DNA of 64,000 nucleotides, taken from Istiophorus platypterus (taxonomy: Eukaryota > Chordata > Actinopteri > Istiophoriformes > Istiophoridae). The DNA lies in the NCBI GenBank assembly GCA_016859345.1, contig CM029121.1:2623329-2687328 (forward strand). Direction: 5' to 3'. Positions 26,914 through 57,071 of this stretch are shown here, in pieces. Below the pieces are notes generated by a model that saw nothing but the letters and a program-made list of their open reading frames with translations, did no database searches and was not told where the DNA came from. Each line of letters opens with the position of its first letter. The stretch's first letter is position 1. Position numbers and translations under genes: made by a program.

Positions 26914-27567
26914 CTCACACACACCCACATTAGACCCTCCAGGCAGACTTTGTGAAACAGATCCTCAGGAATGTGATAAAGAAAAACACAACAAGCTCCA
27001 TCAAGACCATTTTCAACAGCAGCAGCAGTCAAACAGCACAGATATTAATCCTTCCCTAGCACACACACAAGCAGTCACATCAGCTGTCTGGACGTGTTGA
27101 CAGGCCAGGCCTGCCCAGAATAGCTATGGCACCACACGCCCGGTATGTGGCCTGGAACCAAAGAGCAATCACAAAACTGCCAGATTAACGTGCTCCAGTG
27201 ATGAGCAGAGCTGCACCGTGGCCAGCTGCTGCCGCTGCACCGTCTCAGGCACCTGCTTCCTCCAGCAAATCCCACTCGATCATGACAAACCGCAATCGGC
27301 GCTTTCCCCCGGGACACTGTCTATAATGTATACGTCTGGTTCAAAGCGCAGGCTCGGAGCGCTCCCTAAAGTTGGCGTTTTATTAATGGAAGTTCTGCCT
27401 GGTGAGGAACAGGGTGTGTGCTGGGCTATAAACGAGCCGTGCGCTGGCTCCGTGTTAACTCCTGTTCTCTGAACAGTATCACACCAGACGGTGGACGCGG
27501 GGACGTGGGGACGTGGGGACGGACACGCCGGGGGAGAGGTTGCCGGGCCTCGGGGCCGGGTACTCAC

Positions 27568-27579
27568 CGGGACAGACAT
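27568..27579 (-). CDS. bcar1: bcar1 (p130Cas) first coding exon, four codons, gene continues off the left edge
   Basis: On the minus strand ATG TCT GTC CCG (Met-Ser-Val-Pro) is followed at once by a strong GTGAGTA donor (27567-27561), inside a CpG island. Known BCAR1 genes start with an exon coding four residues, spliced in phase 0 to the exon that opens the SH3 domain, and the phase here matches. The position also fits: the gene is co-oriented with and downstream of cfdp1, as in human. BCAR1 is a cytoplasmic scaffold at focal adhesions, phosphorylated by Src/FAK, with SH3, substrate (YxxP) and C-terminal domains. None of those domains is in this window. Four residues are weak evidence on their own; synteny carries the call. 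Confidence 0.6.
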
Positions 27580-27830
27580 CTTCCCGGCGCTGTCACCGTC
27601 CCTCTCTCCGGCTCTGCCACGGACCGTCGGTGCTCTTCGCCCCAGATGCGACTTTTCCAGCGGGGTTTCTTTTTTTTTCGCGGCTGCTCAGGTGTCAGTC
27701 CTCCATCGCCCACACCGCGGTGAACTCTGTGAGAAGACGAGCATCCGTCTGTGGAGAGCGGCCCGGTCTTTTCTGACTTTGGGGTGTGAGCGCTAGAAAA
27801 ATGTGTCTAGAGCAAAAGCGGGGTTTCACG

Positions 27831-27851
27831 GCGGCGGCGGCGGCGGCGGCG
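27831..27851 (+). repeat. (GGC)n trinucleotide run
   Basis: Seven GGC units inside the bcar1 CpG island. On the transcribed strand it reads (GCC)n in the leader or core promoter. Confidence 0.95.
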
Positions 27852-28170
27852 CTGGTTCGGGCGCCCGAGGGTCCAGCAGAGCCGCGGTCTCTCCTCCGTC
27901 CTCCGTCCTCCGTCCTCCGCCCTCCCGCTCCCTCCGCCACTCCCCTCCTCCGGCGCAGATCCCCTCTCTCGTCCGCTTCAGAAACGCCGAAGTCACTCAG
28001 CGAAGCAGCGGTGAAGCTGGAGGTCAGGCGACTTCCAGCGGTGCGTTGACAGGTCTGTGCCGTCGGTGAGCAGGAGGACGGCACCGCCTCCGCCGCTGTC
28101 TGCCGCCGTCCGTCCGTCCGTCCGCCCAGGGGGACGAGCCGGTCCGGCCTTAAAGGGACCGTCTCAGCAG

Positions 28171-31100
28171 GACGGAGAGCTAGAGGGCATCCAGAGCCTC
28201 CCCCAGGGGGACATTAGTTGGAACAAGCCTTTAAAGGACCACACTGTTGGACATGTTTTAACTCTTTTACTACAAATGATTTATGCTTCGTCTTACTGTA
28301 GACAACTCTGCTAGAAATACTATCTGGGATATAACTAATTCCTTATATTTCACTATACAGCTACACTATTGTACTGTACTGTATCGTATGGTGTTGTATT
28401 CCACTTTATCATGAAAGAAAACAAGTTGTCCCAAACTATTGGATATCAAAAAATAAACAAAGAACAGATATACAGGCTAATAGGAAGAGTAGTTTGTAAA
28501 TTTTAGGTTTTTGTTTATTTCTAAAACACAGCAATGTGATTTGCAAACTGAAATGATGATGGTGAATGATGATGGTGAATGATGAAGGTGAATGATGAAG
28601 GTGAATGATGATGGTGAAGGGTGTGCCACGCCATTACAGTACCAACATGCTGAGCTGCCTGTGTAATTTCCACTCTCTCGTCCTATCAGAGGGCGTCTGC
28701 ATGTTTCCGCTCGTCCTAACAATGTGGTCCACATTTGATCATGTCAGCACAGTGACACCGAAAAAAATCAATCATTTAATATGTACACACTCCTCAGATA
28801 CCAGGAAGTTCTTTTAAAATCTTGGGTTATAAGGATACAGTGACTGGAACAGATGGATTTGGGTGGATGGTCAGAATGATGATTGTGTTCCTGACAACTG
28901 TCAGAAACACAATCATGCTCCGCTGCTGTGTTTTAAATAACAGCAGCTATTTTCACCCACTCACCTCACACGCTTTCATGTCACACATGCAAACCCACAT
29001 CCAGCTAGGGTTGGTTGGTAACACATAACATATATTACTGGGGCTTTAGACTTCTCCATAGACCTGGACAGGGAGAACAAGAGAGGTGAGCTTTTCCGTA
29101 GAACTAAAGTGTATCTGCTCCAGGTTGGGCACATTTTGTACGTGTGTGTTTGTTCTGTAGCAAATGTCAAGGCAGAGCCAGAAAATCTTAATCTGTGTGT
29201 AAGATGTGTATGAAGAAGTTTTTAACTTCAAATTCCCTCCTGCCAGAGTCAAAATAGCTGCATTTATATTACAAACACTATGATCACATAATGACTTAGG
29301 TACTGTATGAAAATTATATGGGGGAGGTGGAGGATAGCATGGCTTTTTTGGGACAGCAGGGATTTATTTATTTTATGACTAAATGTTTATTGAATGGTTT
29401 TGCTCTGGGGGCAGAGTGGACAGACACGGGGACATTTCATGTGCCATATTTACTCAACAACAGATTTATATTTTATTCATATTGTCATTGGTTGGGATCC
29501 AAATACAGCGTAAAAATGTTGTTTTACTGTGCCCTGTTTATTATTTCAGTGACAGTTATAACTATTCACTTAGAAGCTCTTTATTCAAAACAGTGGCAGT
29601 AATACACCTCAACGCTCACATACACACACACTCAACACCCAAGAACTACTGTGTTTCTGACCCGGCTGATAAGTTCTTGTACATTAGTGTTCCCTGATCT
29701 CAGCTATTAACCTGATGATAACAATGTTGTTACTAGAGATGGAAATAATGTCCAAAAATGAAAATAAATAAATAAATAACTTTCAAACTAACGTAATTAT
29801 CCTGTGATCGTTTTACGTTCTAGTTTGAACAAGAACTAAAATAATACCACTCAGATGTGTCATTTGGAAAGCACGAGACTGTCTTCTGAACTTGTTCAGT
29901 ATACTAAAGGCTGGACACATGTGAGACAGGAACGTTTGTCTGAGAGCTCCTCAGCTGAGGTAACGATTCTTCTAACCGTATCATCACCTGGATTTATTTA
30001 GTTAGTTTTTCCCATGTTTAAAGGAAGATTTTGTTCTGACCACCTCAGCTCTGCCCTGAAGTTACATTTTCTTGCTCCAGCAGCGGAAATGCAGTTCATT
30101 GTAGATGGTGGTGACTAAATCCAGGCTTCACTGTGTCCCTTTAAAACCAACACGGTGATGTCATAAATAATGAGATGCATGTTTTAAGCTAATGCATATC
30201 TTTTACTCTCATCAAGGAAATGAAATTGTCAAATGTATGCAGAAAAAAAGATCCCTAATGATTGGCAGTTTTAATGAGACTCAGATCCGGTTCCACTGAA
30301 CTGCACCAGAGAACACATGAGAGATTCAGATGGTTAAGATATCACGTGTCTATAAATAATTACAGTACCAGCTTCATGTTAAAATAATCAGCCCTCTGGC
30401 TATCTAGTAAATAAAATAAAACATGAGAGGAAAGACTGAGGCTGTATACATCAGTTTGTGGATGTACATGGCTTATATTAATTTAGTTCATTCTAATCTG
30501 GTCAACCTCTCATCATGAGAGATTACCTCAGGCTGCGCTGGTTGTCTGTGGGAAATCATTATAGTGAATTGCCTGAGATATTTTGATTGAAGAGGAGTTT
30601 TAGCGTCCCATGACGATGTAAATGCTCTTCCAGACTCCTCCACCCTGACAAGAATAAAATTATAGCAGCACACACCCATGGACACCTTCAGCCATGATAA
30701 ACTGTGTATGAACATGTGTGAAGATAATCTCCTGTCAGCCTCCTGCCATAAAAACCCCACTATCTGGGTGTGTGTGTGTGCAAGAAAGGCTTTAGCAGTG
30801 AATCACAAGCTGTTTGTAGGCAATAGCCAGGAGCAGCCCTGTCTTCAGACTATAACGGATCTGCTTTATTCAGCATATGTATCCCATTTTACCATCTTTT
30901 CAGCCAACAAAGGAAACCGCTCCATGTGTAATGTCGGTAAATAGCTCAGGTTTACTTTACTGACACCCAGTTAGAGGTATACCGTGAAGGCTCAGACCTC
31001 TGGTAGCGCCGTGGAGCCATTTTGTGATGAGCAGGTCCCCGTTTTTTGTATTTCATGTACAAGGACACATGCACACATTCTCGCTGATGGTTTCACTCTA

Positions 31101-32839
31101 TTCCACTGACTCACAGATGGTGCTTGTACTGTAAAAACAATTGTAGCAATGCATCATTACAAGGCTGCTACCTGCTAAACAAGGTTGTAAACAATGTATG
31201 GTTCCAAAATTATTCAAGAGAAATCCATGGCTTTACAAATGCTTTATTAGGAGTAAAATGCATACAACATGCCTGTTTGCTGAATTTAATTTTGTATGTT
31301 TACAAGAAAACTTCACAGTGCACCTTTATAATTCGGACTGGGATTTCATGTTTGATCTCATTGATCTGACAAAGACTCAGATTCGACAGTAAAAGTTCAG
31401 TCTTAACATTGTGAACAGGGGTTCAAAAGAATGAACAAGCTCCACAAGCTTTTTTCTGATGCTTTTAACCACACCTCTTGCAAGATTGGAGTTGGCTCAT
31501 GTGAAAACGGACCCATCTCCAGGGTTAACTAAGTCAACTTCAATCTGCTGATAAAGACCATGAGAAGCTGCTGAAAACGCTGCTGAAAAAGCTAGTAAGC
31601 TGACCTTGAGTGTATGATCTGTCTATAATAAAGGTATTAAATTGACTTAAATATTTCCATCTTAATCAGTGAAATGGAAAATTACCATGTTACAGCTTAC
31701 ACTAAACATCTTGGGATAGTTCCCGAGGAACAAGATTGTGACAGTCATATAGTATTACAGAATTAATGGTCACGCTACACAAAATATACCGGTCGTCCTG
31801 TGATACAGGAGCAAGAAAACAAGGCGGTTGATTAATTCAGTAGAATTATACCAGGGGTGACGGAAGAACGATGACTGATGGTAAGACTCTTCATAAACCA
31901 CTTCAGAGAATTAATAAAAAGTTTGACATCTCAGAAAACAAAAATAACCCAACAATCAGACTTAAAATGATCTGTTTGTGTTTATTGGATGTTTAATATT
32001 TACATGAATAAACAGAGAACGGTATCAAGACTTCACAGTGATGTGAAAAAGAAATCAAACATCCCTCTCATCTCTTTCCCTCTGTCGTCATCCTCACTTT
32101 TCTTCATAAGCAGGACACAACAACACCTGAGGGACGGGCCAGTGTCAGTCATCAGTGTGTGGTGATGTGTCCAACAGTGTCTGTTTTTTTAATGGAATAA
32201 CAAGGAACAGGAACATCACTAGATAAGAGTACCTGGATGCATTGAGGTAAGAAACTTGCCATCAGAGATCCTTAAATTCTTTTGCCGAGGAGACAGCTGT
32301 GGTTGGAGTTCAGAGGTTGAGCTTTTGTAGAACTTCTTGGATCAATCTAGCAACTTGAATCAGTTCACTTTCGAACTTTGGATCAATTCAGCAGCTGTGG
32401 CATGGTGCACAGTGACAGTTACTAAACACATTCAGTCGAAATACCAAACTAAGAGAGAACAAAAATTATTTCCGAAAGTAAAAAGTCAAATTATTTATAA
32501 CATGCAGCTTTAATACAAGCTTATCTTATGTTTCAGGTACCTATGAATCCTGTGCTTCTGTGTTAAACAACGTAGAGGTTATCCATAGGACCCCATTTCT
32601 ACCTGGTATTAACATAAGATCTGATAACATCTGATTGCAGGCCCTTGCATTTACAGCTTGTATAATATCTTGATTCTGCCCTCGCAGCCCTCATACTAAT
32701 CACATTAATGCCAGGTGGTAATAGGGTCTAAAATTTAACTAAGGAAAATAAGGACAACTTACAGTGGTAAAAAATATATACTTCCAGAGCCAGTCGCTCA
32801 GCTGACCTAACCTCAACCGTCACTGTAACCAGATCCTAA
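28171..32839. other. Intergenic region between bcar1 promoter and cfdp1 3' end
   Basis: About 4.7 kb of AT-rich DNA. The only structure noted is a short-period tandem repeat at 28551-28620. Open frames here are short and match no family I know. Confidence 0.6.
28551..28620 (+). repeat. 12-bp-period tandem repeat (GAATGATGATGGT type)
   Basis: About five diverged copies of a 12-base unit of the form GTGAATGATGAW-GG lie head to tail. Confidence 0.85.
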
Positions 32840-33313
32840 TTTATTTCCAGTTTATATCATCTTGGATCTTATTGCTGCAGTAGACTTTTTGACTGCTTGC
32901 GTTTTGTGACCTGTCAGATTTCTCTTTTGTGACACCACCTTGCTCCAATGTCCTAATCTGGCGAGTACATTGTTATAATTACACATAAAAATAGTGGACA
33001 AGATTACAAAAATAAGATGAGGATTGTAATAAAACCAAATTATTCTTGAACCCTAGAGCTAAGTCCTGGTCCTAAAGCAGCCCCTTGAGGAAGTAGGACA
33101 GGCAGGAATGACCTCACTTCCCAAAAATGCCCTTAGTGTTTGATACTCTAATTGGTTCTCACAACGATGGAAGGACAGAACACTCAACACCCAACCATTA
33201 CACAAACTCAGCCTATTAATATCACGTCCTGAAATAGACTCGAGCCACAGCACCAGTCAGAGCTTCTTTCACTGGGGGATAGCAACTCTGTCATTAGAGG
33301 GAGGGAGAGGGAT

Positions 33314-33316
<3 letters not shown>

Positions 33317-33385
<69 letters not shown>
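33317..33385 (+). repeat. (GA)n microsatellite in probable cfdp1 3' UTR
   Basis: An uninterrupted run of about 34 units. It would be (CU)n in the cfdp1 transcript. Confidence 0.98.
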
Positions 33386-33387
<2 letters not shown>

Positions 33388-33419
33388 AGATACGGGCAGT
33401 CTAAACATCTGTTCCACTC

Positions 33420-33442
33420 AATGTGTGTGTGTGTGTGTGTGC
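33420..33442 (+). repeat. (GT)n tract just after the cfdp1 stop
   Basis: It lies 18 bp beyond the stop codon and reads (CA)n in the transcript. Confidence 0.95.
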
Positions 33443-33459
33443 GCTGTCAGTCCGTGTCA

Positions 33460-51571
<18,112 letters not shown>

Positions 51572-51960
51572 TTAGGAGGGAAAGCCTCAGACTGATGAGG
51601 AGTTAAAGAAAACGGTACTAAAAGCCGCCAGTGTGTTTCCTACCAGCTTATTTACTGCTTATACAACGTTTCAAACGTAACCCTGAGTTGCTACGAATTT
51701 CTCCTCTACTGACGAGACGAAATTAAAAATCTATTCTTTCAACTGTGTGATAAATACAAATAAACCCTGTGCGTGAAACGCACGAAATCGTGTTTTCTTT
51801 TCTTTTCGCTTTTCTGGAAACGAAGACTACGGAACACAAAGTGACTTCCTCGGCGACGGCGAGCTCGAAGGCTCAAAAAGTTAACCGTGCGGGAATCTCT
51901 ACTTCGGCGGCGACGACTAAGCAATGTAAGGACTTGTTACCGCCACCTGCAGGAGAGGAG
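51572..51960 (-). promoter_or_regulatory. cfdp1: CpG-rich cfdp1 promoter region
   Basis: This stretch is locally rich in CpG (for example around 51776-51792 and 51851-51920) in an otherwise AT-rich, CpG-poor neighbourhood. It sits directly upstream of the cfdp1 start codon and has no TATA box at a useful position, as expected for a housekeeping chromatin gene. A GGAAGT ETS-type site is visible on the minus strand near 51845. The transcription start cannot be fixed from sequence alone, and a divergent plus-strand transcript is possible but unsupported. Confidence 0.7.
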
Positions 51961-52661
51961 GGTAAAGTAGGCTGTTGCTAATTTCGTTTACTGTACAGCA
52001 GTGACGGAGAGAGCAGAGTGCTGCCCTGACCCCTTCAGAGTCAGCAAGTGCTACCCTGTAAATGATTCAAAATAAAAAGTAATATGTCACGAATAAGAGT
52101 TTAAATATAAATCGTATTTCAAAAGATATTCTTTTCTACTTTCAGAAATAACTGTAAATTTTTAGGCAAGGGATTGTGCTTTTCATTAAAAAGATTTTCA
52201 ACAAAATACAAGTCACTAAAAGTTTTTGATTTAAGGCAAAAACAATCAAATTAATGTGTTGTTTACCTCCTTTGTAAATATGGTGAAACTGATTTTTTTT
52301 ACCATTTAAAAAATACTATATGAATTGAAAGGCTAAGTAAGATACAACTGAGATCTCATAATTCTGTCATACCTAACAGTTAACGTTTCTGAAACACACA
52401 ATATTCAGCATTACAGCCACACATAAAACCACAGAAAAACCCTCTGACCAGCAGAGGATGCTGTTTGATTAAATTAGCTCTGAGCCTAAAAACAATGGTG
52501 GAGCCTCTACACACTTAAAACAGTAAGCGTCATCTGCTTTATTGGCTGTTATCTCACACATATTTCTAATGCTTAAAACCGCCATCTTTTTCGTAATTAA
52601 TCTACAGATTATTTCCTTTTTAATCATTTGACATTCAAAACATCATTAAACATTATTAAAC

Positions 52662-52698
52662 AGTCAAACACTGACCATCATAGTCAAACACTGACCAT
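52662..52698 (+). repeat. 20-bp tandem duplication
   Basis: AGTCAAACACTGACCAT occurs at 52662-52678 and again at 52682-52698. Confidence 0.85.
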
Positions 52699-52905
52699 AT
52701 GATGTCCTCATATGCAGTATTTTGTCTGAAACCCCAACATTGTCATAAATGTTAACACAAGGAAACACAGAAGATTTTCACATTCGAGAAGCTTAAACAA
52801 GACACTGTTGAAGTTTAAAATTCAATGATTTGTTTTTCTTTACTTAAAAAATGATAAACTAAATGTCATTTCTTTTAAATGGGTTATCAAAAGTTGCACG
52901 TGTGC

Positions 52906-52935
52906 GCACACACACACGCACACACACACACACAC
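52906..52935 (+). repeat. (CA)n microsatellite, short
   Basis: CA run with a GCA interruption, in the intergenic region. Confidence 0.95.
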
Positions 52936-55900
52936 TTACTTAAGTAAAGCTGTTGCTGATTATTTTTCTGCAGCTTTAATTGTTGCTATCATGTTCCTTG
53001 TTTAAATATGTAATATTTTATCAGTGCAACATACTGACTCTATTTACAGGAAATAGAAGTAGAATGACATGATAAGACTTTCTGAAGGCCACTTATGTCT
53101 TGCTCCTACAGGAGCAGTGACTGAATCCACACAACCAAACTTTGTTCATGAGGTTATTGAGAGTTTGTCAGGATGTCAGTGATGCCATTCCTAACCACTC
53201 TACTATTTGGCCTCAGTGGCTTTTGCATCTTTAAAATGTGATCCATTGCATTGTGGGGATTTCAGCAGAGTGTACATGCCATGGCACTACTTTTGAGGGC
53301 AATACATAGATTTACACTTAGAACCAGGACACTCTAATAAAATCTACCATCATATGCTAAATTCAAAGCAAAAATTTAATCCCTGATTTTCGACTAACCA
53401 ACAGTTGTGGAGATCATAGAGAGAAGCCCCGGATCAGAGGCTAATTGGCGCTCAATTGCTATTTATGAACTGTTCAAAGACAGGATCTGAAAGAACCACC
53501 GATGCATTGTAGACACCCGAAAGTTATCTAGCAGACTGAATATCTTGGCCTGTCAGGGAAGCCAAGTCCTGTAGTGTGACAAGTGTTTTAAACCAGTTGG
53601 ACTGGCAATGGAGTGATGCAGGAGTGAGTCCTAAAACCTGGAGATAGGCTAGCATTTATGCTCCTCCTGTTACCGCGTCAATTAGTCGATGGGTTTTTTG
53701 AATGGATTTTTGGTTAGAAGCCTGAAATAAGGTCTGTGGATAAGACAAGGTCAAGACATTTTCCTGTTTTATTTTAGAACATAGATTTTGTCTGTAACTT
53801 TTTCACATCTAAAAATAGCAGTTGCCAACAAGTAGCTAAATGAGAGCACAGGTGTTGTCATGGACATTAGACATGATCATGCTAAACACTAAAACCAGTC
53901 TACTCACCAGTCCCCCATTACAGCCTTGTGTTTATACTCACACTATTGAAAACTGCTACAAACTTTCTAAGAAGGGAATTTTTCTGTAGAAGAGGTAAGG
54001 AAGTTTTATCAAATTACAAGTTGGAAGCTTCATGGTGGGGACATTTATGGATCAAAATTAATTTTTTATTTCTGACAATTGTATTTAAAGCTCAAAAATC
54101 ATAAAAGTGTTGCTAATTTGTAAAGATTATTTAACTTGACATAATGTCTAAGTATCCTTTTTGTTTTACACAGAGTTTATTTTCTGCAGGGAAAAATTGG
54201 CTTTTTGTTACGGGAACCAGGGTGATGCTAACTTCTTATTTAATATTATTATTATTGGTTATATATTTATGTTAAGTGTTATTTAAAAGTTATAATATAT
54301 AACTTTTCCACATATCAATATCTAATAACAACTGGACCTACGTTACACATTATGATGAGTCCTGTATTTATATTATCCAAGATATTTCCTGCAATTTTCA
54401 AACCCAGAGAAATTTTAGTTTTAATTTTAATCAAGATAACATTTAATCGCCTGTCAATGGGATTGTATCCACATTGTGTATGTGTCAGTGTTATGGGTGT
54501 CTGCCAAACATTAGCTTGGTTGCATCCCCTCCAAGACGTCCGGTGTCCACATAAAAACATCAGGAAAAGTTGTTTTAATCACTGGGTCTGTTTGTTCTAG
54601 AAACTGGTAATAACATCCTGATCAACTAAAACTGACAGAATCCTGACCAGTAACTGACTATAATGACATCTCCCATGATCCCTCATTACTTCACATAGTC
54701 ATCAAATTCCATCCTTTGTTATTTTTCTGACCGAGAGACCCATAATGTCAGAAAATTACATATCGTGTATTAAAAATCTTACATAAATAGTACACAAATA
54801 ATTCAATTATTTGTAAATATGTTCCTCATATAGAAGACAAATGCTTTTTCTGTAACTATGTTTTTCTATATATTTATGCATAATTCTCAGTAAAGGTTTT
54901 TAAAAACAGAGCCATCATAATGCAATGTATCGCATTATTTTCCATGGCACTTCTCATGTGTTTTCATGACAAATGTATTTTGGAGACCAAACAGATTGGC
55001 TGATCAGTCATGTAGTGTGCAAACCACAACAATTTCTAGATTCTCATTTACAAGACAACAAGCTGTGTGGTGTAACAGTACAAAAATCTGACACTTTAAA
55101 TGTCCGGTAGTGTGCACACGGCTCTCATATGGTAAACAGGGAGATATTGTGGACACAGGGTGTTTCTCTGCTCTGCACACACAGGCCTCATCCCCTCATT
55201 AGTGCTTCCTTGTGTGAGTTTATAAAGATCAGGGCTATTTGTGTGTGTCAGACTGTATGTGTTGCCAGAGTTTCTTAATCCCTGATGGTCTGTTGATTTT
55301 TCCAGTATGTTGCCCAGTGACTCTACCTGAAATGTAAAGTTTAATCATACATGTTCAGTCTCTGTCTATGTTCGGATCCTCTATTTGGTTTCAGAAAAAA
55401 AAAATTAAAAAATCAAGCACACAGCTGCCTGAGCGCAGCCTCTCTCTTACCTGTGAGAAATCCCTTCCAACCCCAAGACAACTGGTTATTACTGAATGTT
55501 GTTTATGGGACTGAGTCAAGATAAACTACAGTGTGTGTTCATGGTGATGAAGGAACATGTCAACAAGTGCGACAGTAACTCGCTGATGTGGTTTTGATAG
55601 ATTTTGGAGATCTAATTCACAGAGGAATAGGATATATCAGCCTTTGGTTATGGAACAACTGTTAACCATAAAAAAGACGACTCAAAATCCACACACCCTG
55701 GTGTCAAAAACTGGGTTCCAAAAATATGAATCTCTACTGGGAAACAGGTTGGCACATGGATAGATAAGGCAAAAAGGCCAAAACTAGCAAAAGGCAAAAC
55801 AAATGAGATGGCTGTTTCACAAAACCCAGATAGTGGATTACGTTGGGATTCTTCAGATGTCTTGACCGATTTTAGGTGGGACTCAGTTTCAGAAAAGCAT

Positions 55901-56494
55901 TGGCACATAAGTTACCATGGAGATTTATTCTGTGAAGCTAGCCTGATCAGCCAGGCTTGGTTGATCTGTTTGTGTTAAGGCCAACACCCATTGGCAGCAT
56001 CTGACATGTGTCGAAAAAATGTCAGAGTGCTTTTTAATGAGGCAACGTCCAGTGACAGTTTAGAACATGGAGCATCAGGTCCATAGAAATGGCTAGTTTT
56101 AATTAGATCAACGTATTTTCTTACTGTCTTCAACAATTTCAGCCAACTTCTATGGCAAATTGGGTTAAAATCATGACTCTCCTCTCCTCTGCAACCTTTG
56201 CCACAAATTAACAAAACCACTATGCAGCTTATGTAGCAAGAAGTTAACTAATATCAATATTGACTTAATGGCATATTAATTTGTAGCTGATATTGTCAAT
56301 AAACCCATAAGAACCAAAGGTGACACAGGTTTCACGAACCCAAAAGGTGGGGAATTAGTGGGCCATTTTTTCAATATTCCCCATAATCTTCTGTGAGGGA
56401 AACAAGACTGGGTTGCTATGGGTTAAAATTGCACTGAACTGCTGTGTTTCTTTCATTGATTTGTTCTAAACTATCACAAAAAATTGTCTTGTTT

Positions 56495-56640
56495 TCCCAA
56501 ATTTTGACAGCAGCAACATCTTTTGATGGAGGCTTATGAGGGAGTGAAGCATATTATTTGCAAGAAAGGAAGCATGGCCACTATTATAAAAGAGCGAGAA
56601 AAGGCATGGAGGACAATAGCAGATCGACTGAATAAGCAAG
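56495..56640 (+). pseudogene. Myb/SANT-like DNA-binding domain relic
   Basis: From about 56517 the plus strand reads LLMEAYEGVKHIICKKG, then IIKEREKAWRTIADRLN, followed by KQVD and a stop. This pattern (aromatic-rich first helix, then a basic stretch and a Trp-containing helix) resembles Myb/SANT-like domains of fish proteins related to Harbinger-type transposons. A second frame just upstream (PNFDSS) looks like the start of the same domain, offset by one base. It is truncated after about 45 residues and probably dead. Confidence 0.5.
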
Positions 56641-56984
56641 TAGACTAAAAATAAAAACATGCTTACCACAGATCTTGTCTGAAACTGTCATAATTAGCCT
56701 ATAAGCAGTTACATGTCATTTATACACATTAACAGTTTTACCTACACTTTGCTGTAAAAGTGTATGTCAATGTTTGGCTTCTCAAGAAATATCTGTATAA
56801 ATTTGAGTTCATTCAGAACAAACATGACTGGACAATTGAGGACTTAGTGCAAATTAAAGTGATATACTTGGTGTGAAGTAAGGCGCATGCATCTTCTCCA
56901 TTTCAGCATCAGTAAATCTGTGATCAACCCACAAAATCCTTTGAAGAAAGCAGTGAACACATGTGTTTCAGAATTACTTCTGGT

Positions 56985-57071
56985 GGCTTGACATAGTCAC
57001 ACTTACACATCCTGGCTTGCCCTTCATGAAATGTAAAAAGCCAGGATGAACTGAACAGACTATGTCAAGCC
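56985..57071. repeat. Nested perfect inverted repeat (87 bp)
   Basis: The outer arms GGCTTGACATAGTC (56985-56998) and GACTATGTCAAGCC (57058-57071) are perfectly complementary over 14 bp. The inner arms CATCCTGGCTT (57008-57018) and AAGCCAGGATG (57038-57048) are perfect over 11 bp. A symmetrical 9 x 9 internal loop and a 19-base terminal loop complete it. It could be a foldback element, a transposon subterminal palindrome or a hairpin RNA; the sequence does not decide. Confidence 0.85.

Larger units (their letters stand above)
1..27567 (-). other. bcar1: bcar1 intron 1 (inferred), no other protein gene recognised
   Basis: If the four-codon exon is right, all of this is intron 1, at least 27.6 kb long. 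I looked on the minus strand for the SH3-opening exon (NVLAKALYDN-like) and for YDVPP-type substrate repeats and found none. The contents are AT-rich DNA, microsatellites, transposon and dispersed-repeat relics, an unidentified coding-like island (14682-15300) and a hairpin (17681-17712), all listed separately. Between these I see no supported genes. Confidence 0.5.
27296..28170 (-). promoter_or_regulatory. bcar1: CpG island with bcar1 promoter and 5' UTR
   Basis: This is the most GC- and CpG-rich stretch of the window. It carries a (GGC)n run at 27831-27851, CCGTC/CCTCCGT short repeats at 27894-27925 and a (CCGT)n run at 28108-28125. The minus-strand start codon at 27579 lies within it, so the sequence from 27580 rightwards holds the 5' UTR and core promoter. 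The exact transcription start is not determinable. Both strands are open over long stretches only because the composition is GC-rich. Confidence 0.65.
32840..33459 (-). other. cfdp1: Probable cfdp1 3' UTR with candidate polyA signal
   Basis: Downstream of the stop codon, read on the minus strand, come a short (CA)n tract (33442-33420) and then a 68-bp (CT)n tract (33385-33317). The first AATAAA on the minus strand that I found lies at 32845-32840, about 615 nt past the stop. The UTR extent is inferred; no transcript evidence is available. Confidence 0.45.

Noticed and set aside
1..27567. Search for bcar1 exon 2 (SH3) and substrate-domain exons
   Set aside because: No NVLAKALYDN-like or YxVPP-rich minus-strand segment was found. 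Those exons must lie left of the window.
27695..28084. 129-codon minus-strand frame and overlapping plus-strand frames in the CpG island
   Set aside because: Long frames on both strands reflect GC-rich, stop-poor composition. No ATG-led conserved peptide was recognised. It could at most be an upstream frame in the bcar1 leader.
51769..51981. 70-codon plus-strand frame divergent from cfdp1
   Set aside because: It sits in the CpG-rich promoter and shows no conserved peptide; probably a composition effect.
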